Assembly (NCBI GenBank): GCA_046351095.1
Contig: JAXLZC010000001.1
Span: forward strand, 992,001-1,056,000
Source: BQWY01 sp046351095
Lineage (GTDB): Bacteria; Nitrospirota; Nitrospiria; Nitrospirales; Nitrospiraceae
Direction of reading: 5' to 3'
DNA: 64,000 nucleotides
In this document: piece by piece, positions 51,551 through 60,426 of the stretch
Position numbering within the stretch: the first letter of the stretch is position 1
Layout of the letters: each line of letters opens with the position of its first letter
The notes under the pieces: model-generated
Databases searched by the model: none
Told to the model about the DNA's origin: nothing
The model's input: the letters and a program-made list of their open reading frames with translations, nothing else
Position numbers and translations under genes: made by a program

Positions 51551-52729
51551 ATGGATATCGCCTTCACATTAAAGACCTTGCCGCCGCCGGTGCTGGTCAG
51601 CCTCGGCGTCCTGACGCTGCTGGCCATGGCCGGACTCGCCTGGTGGGTCATGCGGCAGAGCTCAGAGTCCGGGGAGACGAGCGCGCTCTGCGAGCGTACG
51701 GATACACCGCGCAACACCACAGCGTCGCCTGTCGAACAGGAGGACGCCGATCTCGACGACCTGCCCGACGTCACGCGTATCCCGCCGACGTCATTTCGCG
51801 AGCAGGCTCCAGTCGACACAACCACCGCGCACAAGTCCGATTCAGAGGCAGACGAGTCGTTCGATACCGACCTGGAATCGGCGGCGGACGCAGCGACGAT
51901 CACCACACAAACAACCAAGCCGGTCGACACGCTGCCCGATCGAACTGAACGTATCGGCCACTATGCGATCGTGGAGGAATTGCCTCCGTCCATCGTCGGC
52001 GCCGTCTACCTCGCCCAGGATCGCGAGAAGCAACGGCAGGTGCAGCTCCAAACCATCGAGATCGTCAGTGAGGCAGGCGGCGAGCGTCGTCAGCAGTGGG
52101 TGCAACTTCAGAAGGAGTTCGCTCGATACGCGCGTCTCCATCATCCCAATATCGCCGCGGTTTATGAAGGACTCCAGCAGGACGGACTCGTCGCACTTGC
52201 AAACGAGCGGATCGAGGGGAATGCGCTCGGCCAGGGCGCGGACCAGGCGCAGCTGCCGCTCACGCAGGCAGTGAACCTCGTCGCCATTGCCGCGGACGCC
52301 GTCGACTACGCGCATCGACTTGGGCTAGTGCATGGCGGGCTGGCGCCGTCCGCCATCGTCCGAACGCCGGACCATCGGATCGTCGTCGCGGATTTCGGAC
52401 TGGCGCTCTTAGTGGATTTTTCGGGTATCCGCCCGTACCTGCCGGACCATCAGCTGCGGTATCGTGCGCCGGAACTGCGTATGGCCGAGGTGGACGCCCA
52501 GGGCTCGTCGCAGCGGCCGCAAATCACAGGCGCTCGGGCCGATGTGTATGCCTTAGGGATGATCCTGTCCGACTTGATCGCCGAATCCGCGTCGACCTCG
52601 GCGCCGGTACCGTCCGGGATTCGCCAGGCGCTCGAACGCGCGACACGCCCCGACCCTGCCCATCGCCACACCAAAGCCGCCGATTTCGCCCATGCGTTGC
52701 GCATGGGGATGCTCAGCGAAGCCGCGTAA
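51551..52729 (+). CDS. membrane-anchored protein kinase-like protein (pseudokinase)
   Basis: A 392-residue protein: one N-terminal membrane helix (PPVLVSLGVLTLLAMAGLAWWVM), an acidic, Thr-rich linker (about residues 40-130) and a kinase-fold domain (135-392). In the kinase part the glycine loop is not GxGxxG, the beta-3 Lys is absent (QVQLQTIE), the HRD motif reads HGGL (261-264) and the catalytic Asn is Ser/Ala, while DFGLA (281-285), RAPEL (305-309) and Asp331 remain. It therefore is unlikely to transfer phosphate. Other kinase landmarks (FARYARLHHPNIAAVYE, AGARADVYALGMILSDLI) confirm the family. It may be a scaffold or sensor. The start at 51551 gives the membrane helix directly; the frame extends to 51401. 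Confidence 0.8.
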   Translation: MDIAFTLKTLPPPVLVSLGVLTLLAMAGLAWWVMRQSSESGETSALCERTDTPRNTTASPVEQEDADLDDLPDVTRIPPTSFREQAPVDTTTAHKSDSEADESFDTDLESAADAATITTQTTKPVDTLPDRTERIGHYAIVEELPPSIVGAVYLAQDREKQRQVQLQTIEIVSEAGGERRQQWVQLQKEFARYARLHHPNIAAVYEGLQQDGLVALANERIEGNALGQGADQAQLPLTQAVNLVAIAADAVDYAHRLGLVHGGLAPSAIVRTPDHRIVVADFGLALLVDFSGIRPYLPDHQLRYRAPELRMAEVDAQGSSQRPQITGARADVYALGMILSDLIAESASTSAPVPSGIRQALERATRPDPAHRHTKAADFAHALRMGMLSEAA

Positions 52730-52853
52730 TTCAACAGATACGGTACCTAGGAGCAGATCTCGCAGGTGAGTTGCGAGAAGACGGCGAGGCATGAACCGTC
52801 GTCACGCGCCGCTCACCGGACATGGGCGCAGTAGACACGGCTGGCGCCGCGCC

Positions 52854-53879
52854 TTAATTGTCAGGCGTTTCGACGATGTGGTTTTCGAACTTCGTGCAGC
52901 CTTCCGCCAGCAGCCGGTTCGTCAACATTTCGCCCGGCCATTCGATCGGTAGATCCGCGGTAAACACCCAGACATCCGGCGACGTCCATACAGGCCCGTG
53001 GTCGTCCGGCAATTCCGGATCGAACAGGTCGGTCCAGACCGGCATGTACACGCCGTTGCCGCACTGCGTGTGCAAGTGCACAATCGTGCGACCGCGCACC
53101 ACGGGATCGAGATCACGCCACACTGCTGCAGTTTCATCCGCAAGGCGATGCAGCCGCACGGCATTCTGCGCATCATACAAGGCATAGGCCGCGTACACGG
53201 GCGGCGCCAACATGTGCGGCGCCAAAGCCAGTTCGCTGCATTGTTCCGTCAGCCCCTTCAACAAATCATGCCGGTCGGTGTCGGACAATTCTTCCGGCAG
53301 ACTGGACTCAGACGACCCGATCAATTCGAACAACAAGAACGCCGTGTTTTCCACCGGCGGGTGCAGCCGCGCGGCGATCGGCATCGGCCGCTGCGAATCG
53401 GCGAGCAACGTCAGGTGATCGTGCAAGGCCTGCAGCGACAACATGTCCAACGTGGCGTCGGTGAGCAGGCGCGGCTCCACGACCACCACCGTGCCCGGCG
53501 ACACGTGCAGATGGCGATGCAACAACGCGGCGGTCGCGACAGGATCGATCTTCAATCGTAGCGGCTGCGTCAAATTCGCCTGCAGCGGCAGCGCGATGGC
53601 GCCCATCACGGCATACTGCGGCTTCTCGTCGTCTTCCGGCCCTTCAACAAACACGGAGCAGGCGGCTTCGGCCACCAGGTCGAACAGCCACTCGGCCATG
53701 TCCTCATCCAAGGCCGCCATGACCATCAAGACTTCCTGCTCGCGCCCTTGTTCGAGAAACGCTTGGAGCGTTTCGACGGCGGCGCCGTTGTCGCCATGGT
53801 CGTGACGGCGGGCGTTGATGAGGTGGATCAGATCGCGTGTGAGCGGATCCGGTCGCGTGACGTTAAACATGGACAACAC
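52854..53879 (-). CDS. protein of unknown function
   Basis: A 341-residue soluble protein with no signal peptide, no membrane helix and no motif that I recognise. It is acidic, Leu/Ala-rich and mixed alpha/beta. A possible order is a helical N-terminal part (RDLIHLINARRHDHGDNGAAVETLQAFLEQGREQEVLMVMAALDEDMAEWLFDLVAEA), a middle part (GAIALPLQANLTQPLRLKIDPVATAALLHRHLHVSPGTVVVVEPRLLTD) and a conserved-looking end (VYMPVWTDLFDPELPDDHGPVWTSPDVWVFTADLPIEWPGEML). It is 13 bases downstream of yjbQ on the same strand, so it may be in the same transcript. Confidence 0.6.
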   Translation of the reverse strand: MLSMFNVTRPDPLTRDLIHLINARRHDHGDNGAAVETLQAFLEQGREQEVLMVMAALDEDMAEWLFDLVAEAACSVFVEGPEDDEKPQYAVMGAIALPLQANLTQPLRLKIDPVATAALLHRHLHVSPGTVVVVEPRLLTDATLDMLSLQALHDHLTLLADSQRPMPIAARLHPPVENTAFLLFELIGSSESSLPEELSDTDRHDLLKGLTEQCSELALAPHMLAPPVYAAYALYDAQNAVRLHRLADETAAVWRDLDPVVRGRTIVHLHTQCGNGVYMPVWTDLFDPELPDDHGPVWTSPDVWVFTADLPIEWPGEMLTNRLLAEGCTKFENHIVETPDN

Positions 53880-53892
53880 TCTCTCTACAATT

Positions 53893-54306
<414 letters not shown>

Positions 54307-54546
54307 GGTACGGTCGTCGGCCCTGACTGCGGCCGATCCCCTGCGGCGGGCGACGGCTCAGACGCATCACAGCAATAGCGGATCATGCCTTACGGTTCAG
54401 ATCGGTTGCAAGTTTTTCTCACGATACGGCAACGCGCCGGAAGACTCCGTCGCTTAGGCGCCTGACCGTTCGACGAGCGATGAGATCTTGATGACACATG
54501 ACGGTATTTTCACCAAGGCTGGCGAAGCGGAGGATCGCTTTTTATA

Positions 54547-57500
54547 ATGACGACACGCTTCGATCCGCTGCAAGCGCCGACGATGAAGGCGCGTTCCGCA
54601 GCAGAGCATCGAAGGCCGTCGCACACCATGCCACGCACTCGCACGACATCGACCAACAGAACCGCAGGCAAAACACCTGCGTCGCGTCCGACGTCGGCAT
54701 CCGCTCGCGCGGACCGATTTCCCGATCTCTCCGAACATGCTCGGACAGTCTTGCAGGCCCGCTACTTAGTAAAAAACTCCGAAGGCACGGTGATCGAAAC
54801 GCCGGATGGGATGTTTCGCCGCGTCGCCGAGAACATCGCCCAGGCCGAACGACATTATGGCTCGGGACGACGCACCACAGCGGAACGCACCCTCGCCGAG
54901 CGGTTTTACGGCATAATGCGCCGTCTGGAATTTCTCCCCAACAGCCCGACGCTCATGAATGCCGGCGGCCCGCTCCAGCAACTGGCCGCCTGTTTTGTGC
55001 TCCCCGTGGAAGATTCGCTGCCGTCGATCTACGACTCGTTGAAACACCAGGCGCTGATCCACCAATCGGGCGGCGGCACAGGGTTTACCTTCACGCACCT
55101 ACGCCCGAAAGACGACCTCGTCGCCTCGACACACGGAATCGCCTCCGGCCCGCTCTCGTTCATGCGGATCTTCAACGCCTCGACCGACGCCATTAAACAA
55201 GGCGGCACGCGCCGCGGCGCCAACATGGGGATCCTGCGCATCGATCACCCGGACATCCTGGATTTTATCCAAGCGAAGCGACGCCCCACCGAACTGACGA
55301 ACTTCAATCTGTCCGTCGGCCTCACGGACGACTTCATGCGTCGTTTGGCGCGCGGCGCCCGACAACCGCTGGTGAACCCTCACACCGGCAAAACCATGCG
55401 CCAGGTCCCCGCGCAAGAGCTCTTCGATGCGTTGGTCGACGCCGCCTGGTCGAGCGGCGAGCCGGGCGTGCTGTTTCTCGACACCATCGAACGCGCACAG
55501 CCGACACCCGCGCTCGGCCCGATCGAAGCTACGAATCCATGCGTCACCGGCGACACTTGGGTGCACACGACAGACGGCCCGAGGCAGGTCAACGACCTCG
55601 TCGGACGACAATTCGGGGCCATGGTGAACGGCGCCGAATATCTCAGCGGGTATGACGGGTTTTTCCCTACCGGCCATTCCCCCGTCGTCACGCTTCGTAC
55701 GCGCGAGGGATACACGATGACCCTCACGCCGAATCATCGTCTTCAACGAGTGATTCGAAAAACGCGCACGACGCTGACGAGCGAATGGACACCGGTGTCG
55801 TCCTTGTCACCAGACGACGAGGTGGTGTTACACAACCATGGCGAAACCCTCGACTGGCCCGGGCCTCACACGTTTGAAGAGGGATATCTGCTAGGCCTCC
55901 TGGTCGGCGACGGAACCTTGAAGAAGGACAAAGCTGTCCTCTCGGTTTGGAACCGAGCGGGTGCCGGCGTCCATGGCGTGATGCAGGCGGCCGTGACATG
56001 CGCCCACACGCTTCGGCACCGCGCGGACTTCAGCGGATGGATTCCCGTTACGTCTCGCCACGAGCATCGGCTGGCGCTGGGGACCTTGCGCACGCTCGCC
56101 GCACAATGCGGCATGCGTCCCGGCCATAAGACCATCACACCGGAGATTGAACAGTCGTCGAGCCACTGCCACCGAGGATTTTTACGCGGGCTGTTCGACG
56201 TCGATGGTTCGGTACAAGGCTCGCAGCAGAAGGGTGTCTCCGTCCGCCTGGCCCAATCGGACCGTACTTTTCTGGAAGCTGCACAGCGGATGCTGCTGCG
56301 CCTCGGCATTGCGTCGAAGCTATACGCGCATCGCCGCCCTGCCGGTTATCGCCGCATGCCGGACGGTGCGGGAGGACGCCGGTCCTATTGGACACGAGAG
56401 AATCACGAGCTGACAATCAGCGGATCGAATCTGCAGCGATTTCAGCAGCAGATCGGCTTTGCGGACACGGCAAAGCACGACAAACTGTCGCAGGCGCTGT
56501 CGTCATACCGTCGCGTGCTCAATCGCGAACGCTTCACCGCACGCGTCGAGACCATCGTCGATGCCGGCACCACCGACACCTTTGACGTGCAAGTCGCCGG
56601 CATCCACACCTTCGATGCCAACGGCTTCTTCGCCCACAACTGCGGGGAGCAGCCGTTGCTGCCCTACGAATCCTGCGTGTTGGGGTCGATCAATCTGGCG
56701 AAATTCGTGACGGTTCGGGACGGCGTCGCCGCGGTGGATTTCGAACGGCTCGACCGACTCATTCCCGACGCCGTGCGTTTTCTCGACAACCTCATCGACA
56801 TGAGTCGGTATCCCCTGCCCGCCATCGAGACGCTGACTCGCGGCAACCGAAAGATCGGGCTGGGCGTGATGGGGTTTGCCGATCTCTTGATCGCGCTCGG
56901 CCTGCCGTACGATTCGGAAGACGCTGTCGCACTTGGCCGTACGTTGATGCAGCACATCCGCACGCGGGCGCATGCCGTATCGACGGCGCTTGCGACTGAA
57001 CGTGGGCTGTTCCCGAATTTTTCGCGCTCGCGTCTACGCGCGGAGGGGCAGCGGCGACGGAATGCCTGCGTGACGACGGTCGCGCCGACCGGGACCATCA
57101 GTTTAATCGCCGACTGCTCGGCAGGGATCGAACCGTTATACGGCGTCAGCTACACACGCACAGGCCTCGAAGGGACGCGCTTCACCAGCGTGCATCCGGA
57201 ATTTCTCCGCCGTGTACGATCGCTTGGCCTCTGGTCGGACAGCCTTGCGCGCGAAATCGCCTCGCACGAGTCGATCCAACATCTCGAACGGCTGCCGTCT
57301 GACCTACGTCGACTCTTTGTGACGGCGCACGATATTGCGCCGGCATATCACGTGCGAATGCAGGCGGCGTTTCAAGCGGGCAGCGACAGCGGCGTGTCGA
57401 AAACCATCAACCTGCCGCCGCACGCGACGCGCGCGGACGTGGCGGCGGCCTATCTCCTGGCCTATCGACTGGGCTGCAAAGGCGTGACGGTCTATCGCAG

Positions 57501-57552
57501 CGGAAGCCGCGAAGCGCAGGTCCTCTCCTGCGCAATCACCCAGACCTGTTAG
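54547..57552 (+). CDS. nrdJ: adenosylcobalamin-dependent ribonucleotide reductase with intein (NrdJ)
   Basis: A 1001-codon frame coding for a class II ribonucleotide reductase (634 residues after splicing) interrupted by a 367-residue intein. The N-extein has VLQARYLVKNSEGTVIETP, FLPNSPTLMNAGGPLQQLAACFVLPVEDS, LIHQSGGGTGFTFTHLRPK and NFNLSVGL. The C-extein begins CGEQPLLPYESC and ends with KGVTVYRSGSREAQVLSCAITQTC, whose last Cys residues may be the redox pair. The joined site gives NPCGEQPL, in which the Cys is the thiyl-radical residue of the family (NxCxE). The C-terminus is shorter than in many NrdJ proteins, which carry a zinc finger. Start 54547 is used; ATGs at 54583 and 54628 are also in frame. 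Confidence 0.93.
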   Translation: MTTRFDPLQAPTMKARSAAEHRRPSHTMPRTRTTSTNRTAGKTPASRPTSASARADRFPDLSEHARTVLQARYLVKNSEGTVIETPDGMFRRVAENIAQAERHYGSGRRTTAERTLAERFYGIMRRLEFLPNSPTLMNAGGPLQQLAACFVLPVEDSLPSIYDSLKHQALIHQSGGGTGFTFTHLRPKDDLVASTHGIASGPLSFMRIFNASTDAIKQGGTRRGANMGILRIDHPDILDFIQAKRRPTELTNFNLSVGLTDDFMRRLARGARQPLVNPHTGKTMRQVPAQELFDALVDAAWSSGEPGVLFLDTIERAQPTPALGPIEATNPCVTGDTWVHTTDGPRQVNDLVGRQFGAMVNGAEYLSGYDGFFPTGHSPVVTLRTREGYTMTLTPNHRLQRVIRKTRTTLTSEWTPVSSLSPDDEVVLHNHGETLDWPGPHTFEEGYLLGLLVGDGTLKKDKAVLSVWNRAGAGVHGVMQAAVTCAHTLRHRADFSGWIPVTSRHEHRLALGTLRTLAAQCGMRPGHKTITPEIEQSSSHCHRGFLRGLFDVDGSVQGSQQKGVSVRLAQSDRTFLEAAQRMLLRLGIASKLYAHRRPAGYRRMPDGAGGRRSYWTRENHELTISGSNLQRFQQQIGFADTAKHDKLSQALSSYRRVLNRERFTARVETIVDAGTTDTFDVQVAGIHTFDANGFFAHNCGEQPLLPYESCVLGSINLAKFVTVRDGVAAVDFERLDRLIPDAVRFLDNLIDMSRYPLPAIETLTRGNRKIGLGVMGFADLLIALGLPYDSEDAVALGRTLMQHIRTRAHAVSTALATERGLFPNFSRSRLRAEGQRRRNACVTTVAPTGTISLIADCSAGIEPLYGVSYTRTGLEGTRFTSVHPEFLRRVRSLGLWSDSLAREIASHESIQHLERLPSDLRRLFVTAHDIAPAYHVRMQAAFQAGSDSGVSKTINLPPHATRADVAAAYLLAYRLGCKGVTVYRSGSREAQVLSCAITQTC
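55540..56640 (+). mobile_element. intein with LAGLIDADG homing endonuclease in nrdJ
   Basis: Begins with Cys (CVTGDTWV, block A) and ends with His-Asn (FFAHN) before the extein Cys. Block B is TPNH (intein residues 63-66). The two endonuclease motifs are LLGLLVGDG (117-125) and LRGLFDVDG (215-223), both retaining an acidic residue, so cleavage activity is plausible. Block F is VETIVDAGTTDTFDVQVAG. The insert is 367 codons and in frame. The downstream extein residue is Cys, as required for splicing. Confidence 0.95.
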
Positions 57553-57663
57553 CGCGACGCGCCAGCGCCGGGGAAATACATCCAATTCCTCCGTGCTCGC
57601 CCATAGGGTCTCCTGCGTACGCATTTCGGCCTGTGTCGCCCCCTGCGCATATCGTGCGTTTGT

Positions 57664-57692
57664 TTGACAGGGTGGGGCCGTGGTGTTATCCA
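57664..57692 (+). promoter_or_regulatory. putative sigma-70 promoter before the SH3-like gene
   Basis: TTGACA at 57664-57669, a 17-base spacer and TATCCA at 57687-57692. The -35 is perfect, the -10 partial. It lies about 60 bases before the start at 57751, which has GAGGTGA just upstream. Confidence 0.45.
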
Positions 57693-57750
57693 TGATGCGA
57701 AGTCGCACCACGTCCGCTTTTTGTCCGCCTACCCGCACATGAGGTGATCT

Positions 57751-58557
57751 ATGTTCGCCCTTGCCGGATCCGCCGCGCTTTCGCCGTCCGCGTCGCCTTG
57801 GAGCCTGTTGTTCGCACGCCAGCCTGAGCCGGATTTAGAATTCGAGGAAGAGTTGGCCGAGGATAATCAGTCGACCGGCAGCCAACCCGGCAAGCCGCCG
57901 AAGAAGAAGGGCACGAGCCCGCTGCTGTGGGTGCTGTTGCTCGTGTTGCTCGGCATCGGCGGCTACTTCGTCATGGATCCCGACGGCGCCATGCAGACCG
58001 TCGATAGTTTGCTCGGTGGAGGGAGCGAGGCCCCGGTCGTCGCCACGGCGCCGGCTCCACGTCCTGTCCCGCCGCAACCAGCCCCGGATGCTCCGCCCGC
58101 TGCCGCCGCCCCTGCACCGGGAGCGTCACCCGCGCCCGCAGCTCCGGCCGCGTCCGCTCCTGCGGCGCCGATGGCACAGGCTCCTGCACCGGTTCCCAGC
58201 GCACCGGCCCCGATGAAAACCGCCCCGAGCGCGCCGACACCGACGGCTGCAGTCGCGACACCCGCACCGAAGCCTGCGGTCCCCGCGATGCCGAGCCCCG
58301 CACCGGCGTCGCCGGTCGCCGCCAAGTCGGCCGATCCGATGTACGGCGAAGGGCAACGCGTGGCGATCAACAGCGCCGCGGGCGTGACGCTCTCGCAGGA
58401 TGCGGCCGGTCGTATCCCCGGCCCCGCCGCGAAGCCCGGCTCGCCGATGACCATCGTCGACGGCGACCTGCAAGCCGCCGGCTGGGTCTACCACGTCCGC
58501 ACGGAAAACGGCGGACTCGGTTGGGTGCCCGAACGCCTCGTGAAGTTGGTGCCGTAA
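57751..58557 (+). CDS. membrane-anchored Pro/Ala-rich protein with C-terminal SH3-like domain
   Basis: A 268-residue protein: acidic cytoplasmic N-terminus (EPDLEFEEELAEDNQ, then KPPKKKG), a single membrane helix (PLLWVLLLVLLGIGGYFVM, about residues 57-75), a roughly 110-residue linker made almost only of Pro, Ala and a few Ser/Val/Lys, and a C-terminal SH3-like domain (MYGEGQRVAINSAAGVTLSQDAAGRIPG..., WVYHVRTENGGLGWVPERLVKLVP). The linker probably spans the periplasm. SH3-like domains of this kind often bind peptidoglycan or protein partners. The start at 57751 has a good ribosome site (GAGGTGA six bases upstream). It stands alone between NrdJ and the HAD gene. Confidence 0.72.
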   Translation: MFALAGSAALSPSASPWSLLFARQPEPDLEFEEELAEDNQSTGSQPGKPPKKKGTSPLLWVLLLVLLGIGGYFVMDPDGAMQTVDSLLGGGSEAPVVATAPAPRPVPPQPAPDAPPAAAAPAPGASPAPAAPAASAPAAPMAQAPAPVPSAPAPMKTAPSAPTPTAAVATPAPKPAVPAMPSPAPASPVAAKSADPMYGEGQRVAINSAAGVTLSQDAAGRIPGPAAKPGSPMTIVDGDLQAAGWVYHVRTENGGLGWVPERLVKLVP

Positions 58558-58744
58558 CTCCGTCTCTCGCGCGGCTGCGACGCCCTGAGTCGTGGCCGCG
58601 CACGGTCGCCCTCCCCTCCCTCGACTCTCTGCATCGCCGCATCGATCAGCTGCACATCATCGACAACTCGACTCGCGATCTCGTGTGGACGCTGTGATAT
58701 ACTGCCGCGCGTTTCACACGCACGACCATCCACACCCAATACCC

Positions 58745-59470
58745 ATGTCATCCTTACGCGCGATTATTTTTGACTTCGACGGAGTCATTGCGGACACGGA
58801 ACCGCTGCACTATCACGGATTCCGGCAAGTGCTCGAAACGATCGGCATTCCGCTCTCCGAACAGGACTACTACGCGAACTATTTGGGCTTCGACGACCGC
58901 GGCGCGTTCCAAGCTGCACTGACGGCCGACGGCCGACCGGTCACGGACGAGGCGGTGGCGGCGCTGATGCGACAGAAGGCCACCGCCTACCTCGCGGCCG
59001 TCAAAAACCATGTACGGATTTTCCCCGGCGTCGTCGAACTCGTCCGCAGCGCGGCCGCTCGTATGCCGCTGGCCATCGCGTCGGGCGCCTTACGGGGCGA
59101 GATTGAATTGATCCTAGAAGTCGCCGGTCTTCGTGCCTGTTTCCGCCACATCACCAGCGCCGAAGACGTGTCGCGCGGCAAACCGAACCCCGAGTGTTTT
59201 CAGTTGGCGCTCGCTGCGCTAAATCGCGAACGAACGGCGCAGGGCACCGAGGCCATCGTGCCGGCCGACTGTTTGGTCATCGAGGATTCGATGCCCGGCA
59301 TCCGCGGCGGGAAAGCGGCGGGGATGAAAGTGCTCGGCGTCGCCACGACCCATTCGTTGCCCGAACTCACCATCGCCGATGCGGCCGTGCAGTCGCTGAC
59401 CGACACCTCCGTGGACGACTTGAACCGTCGCCTCTGGGGCGCCTCGGCGCCGCAGCACACCAGACCGTAG
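58745..59470 (+). CDS. HAD-superfamily phosphatase (beta-phosphoglucomutase-like)
   Basis: A 241-residue HAD hydrolase. Motif I is FDFDGVIADTEP (nucleophile Asp and acid/base Asp); motif II is in ASGALRGEIE; motif III Lys is in RGKPNPECF and motif IV is VIEDSMPGIRGGKAAG. The cap domain insertion after motif I is all-helical, as in beta-phosphoglucomutase and phosphoglycolate phosphatase-like enzymes. The substrate is not evident. The start at 58745 (MSSLRAIIFDFDG) has motif I at the usual place; the open frame to 58592 is not used. It precedes hpnD by 16 bases, so it may be in the same operon. Confidence 0.88.
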   Translation: MSSLRAIIFDFDGVIADTEPLHYHGFRQVLETIGIPLSEQDYYANYLGFDDRGAFQAALTADGRPVTDEAVAALMRQKATAYLAAVKNHVRIFPGVVELVRSAAARMPLAIASGALRGEIELILEVAGLRACFRHITSAEDVSRGKPNPECFQLALAALNRERTAQGTEAIVPADCLVIEDSMPGIRGGKAAGMKVLGVATTHSLPELTIADAAVQSLTDTSVDDLNRRLWGASAPQHTRP

Positions 59471-59486
59471 TCAGAACACGTTTTGT

Positions 59487-60413
59487 ATGACGACCATGAC
59501 CGCCCCCTCGCCTGCGCCATCACCCGCATCCGCTTCCACCGGCGCGCCGATCGGACTCGACGAAGCGCAGCGCTATTGCACGGATTTGACGAAACGGAGC
59601 GGCAGTAACTTCTACTACTCGTTTTTCTTTCTCTCGCCGGACCGCCGCAGCGCGATGTACACGGTCTACGCCTTCTGCAAGGAGGTGGACAACGCCGTCG
59701 ATGAACCGCCGCCAGGCAGCAATCCGCAAGCGGAGCTCGCGCGCTGGCGGGCCGAATTAACCGCGGCCTACCACGGCACCCCGACGCATCCCGTCACCAT
59801 CAGCCTGGCGGACCATGCGCGGCGCTTCGGCATTCCGCAGACGCTGTGTGAAGAATTGATCGCCGGCGTCGAGATGGATCTGACGATCACACGTTACCAA
59901 ACCTTCGACGACCTCTATCGGTATTGTTACCGTGTTGCCTCGGTGGTGGGTCTCATCTGCCTGCGTATCTTCGGAACTCACTCGCCGACGGCCGAGCACT
60001 ACGCTATCGACCTCGGCCTTGCCTTTCAGCTGACGAACATCCTGCGCGACCTTGCCGTCGACGGCGACAACGGACGCATTTATCTGCCGCTGGAAGACCT
60101 GGCGCGGTTTCACTACACGGAAGCCGACTTGCTGGCGCGTCGCAAAACACCGGCCTTCGATGCGATGATGGCGTTCCAGTGCCAACGCGCGCGGCGCTAC
60201 TACGCACAGGCCCGAAGCGCACTGCAGAGTCTGCCGCCCGCCGACCGCCGCGCCCTCACGGTGGCGGAAATCATGCGCGGCGTGTACAGCCGCATCTTGG
60301 ACCGTATCGAAGGGTCGCAGTATCAGGTCTTCGGCCCACGCATTCGGTTGTCCTCCGCCCATCGGTTGGGATTGGCCGCGGCCATTTGGCTGCGGGCGCG
60401 CCGAGCGACGTAA
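59487..60413 (+). CDS. hpnD: presqualene diphosphate synthase HpnD
   Basis: A 308-residue squalene/phytoene synthase-family protein that condenses two farnesyl diphosphates to presqualene diphosphate. Family marks: SGSNFYYSFFFLSPDRRSAMYTVYAFCKEVDNAVDE (first Asp-rich motif DNAVD), and LTNILRDLAVDGDNGRIYLPLEDLARF (second motif DLAVD). The FYYSFFFLSP stretch and DNAVD position identify the HpnD side of the family rather than HpnC. It is followed 13 bases later by hpnE. With HpnE it would yield squalene; no HpnC or squalene-hopene cyclase is in the window, so they may lie elsewhere or the product may serve another pathway. Confidence 0.9.
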   Translation: MTTMTAPSPAPSPASASTGAPIGLDEAQRYCTDLTKRSGSNFYYSFFFLSPDRRSAMYTVYAFCKEVDNAVDEPPPGSNPQAELARWRAELTAAYHGTPTHPVTISLADHARRFGIPQTLCEELIAGVEMDLTITRYQTFDDLYRYCYRVASVVGLICLRIFGTHSPTAEHYAIDLGLAFQLTNILRDLAVDGDNGRIYLPLEDLARFHYTEADLLARRKTPAFDAMMAFQCQRARRYYAQARSALQSLPPADRRALTVAEIMRGVYSRILDRIEGSQYQVFGPRIRLSSAHRLGLAAAIWLRARRAT

Positions 60414-60426
60414 TCTCCGCTGCCGC

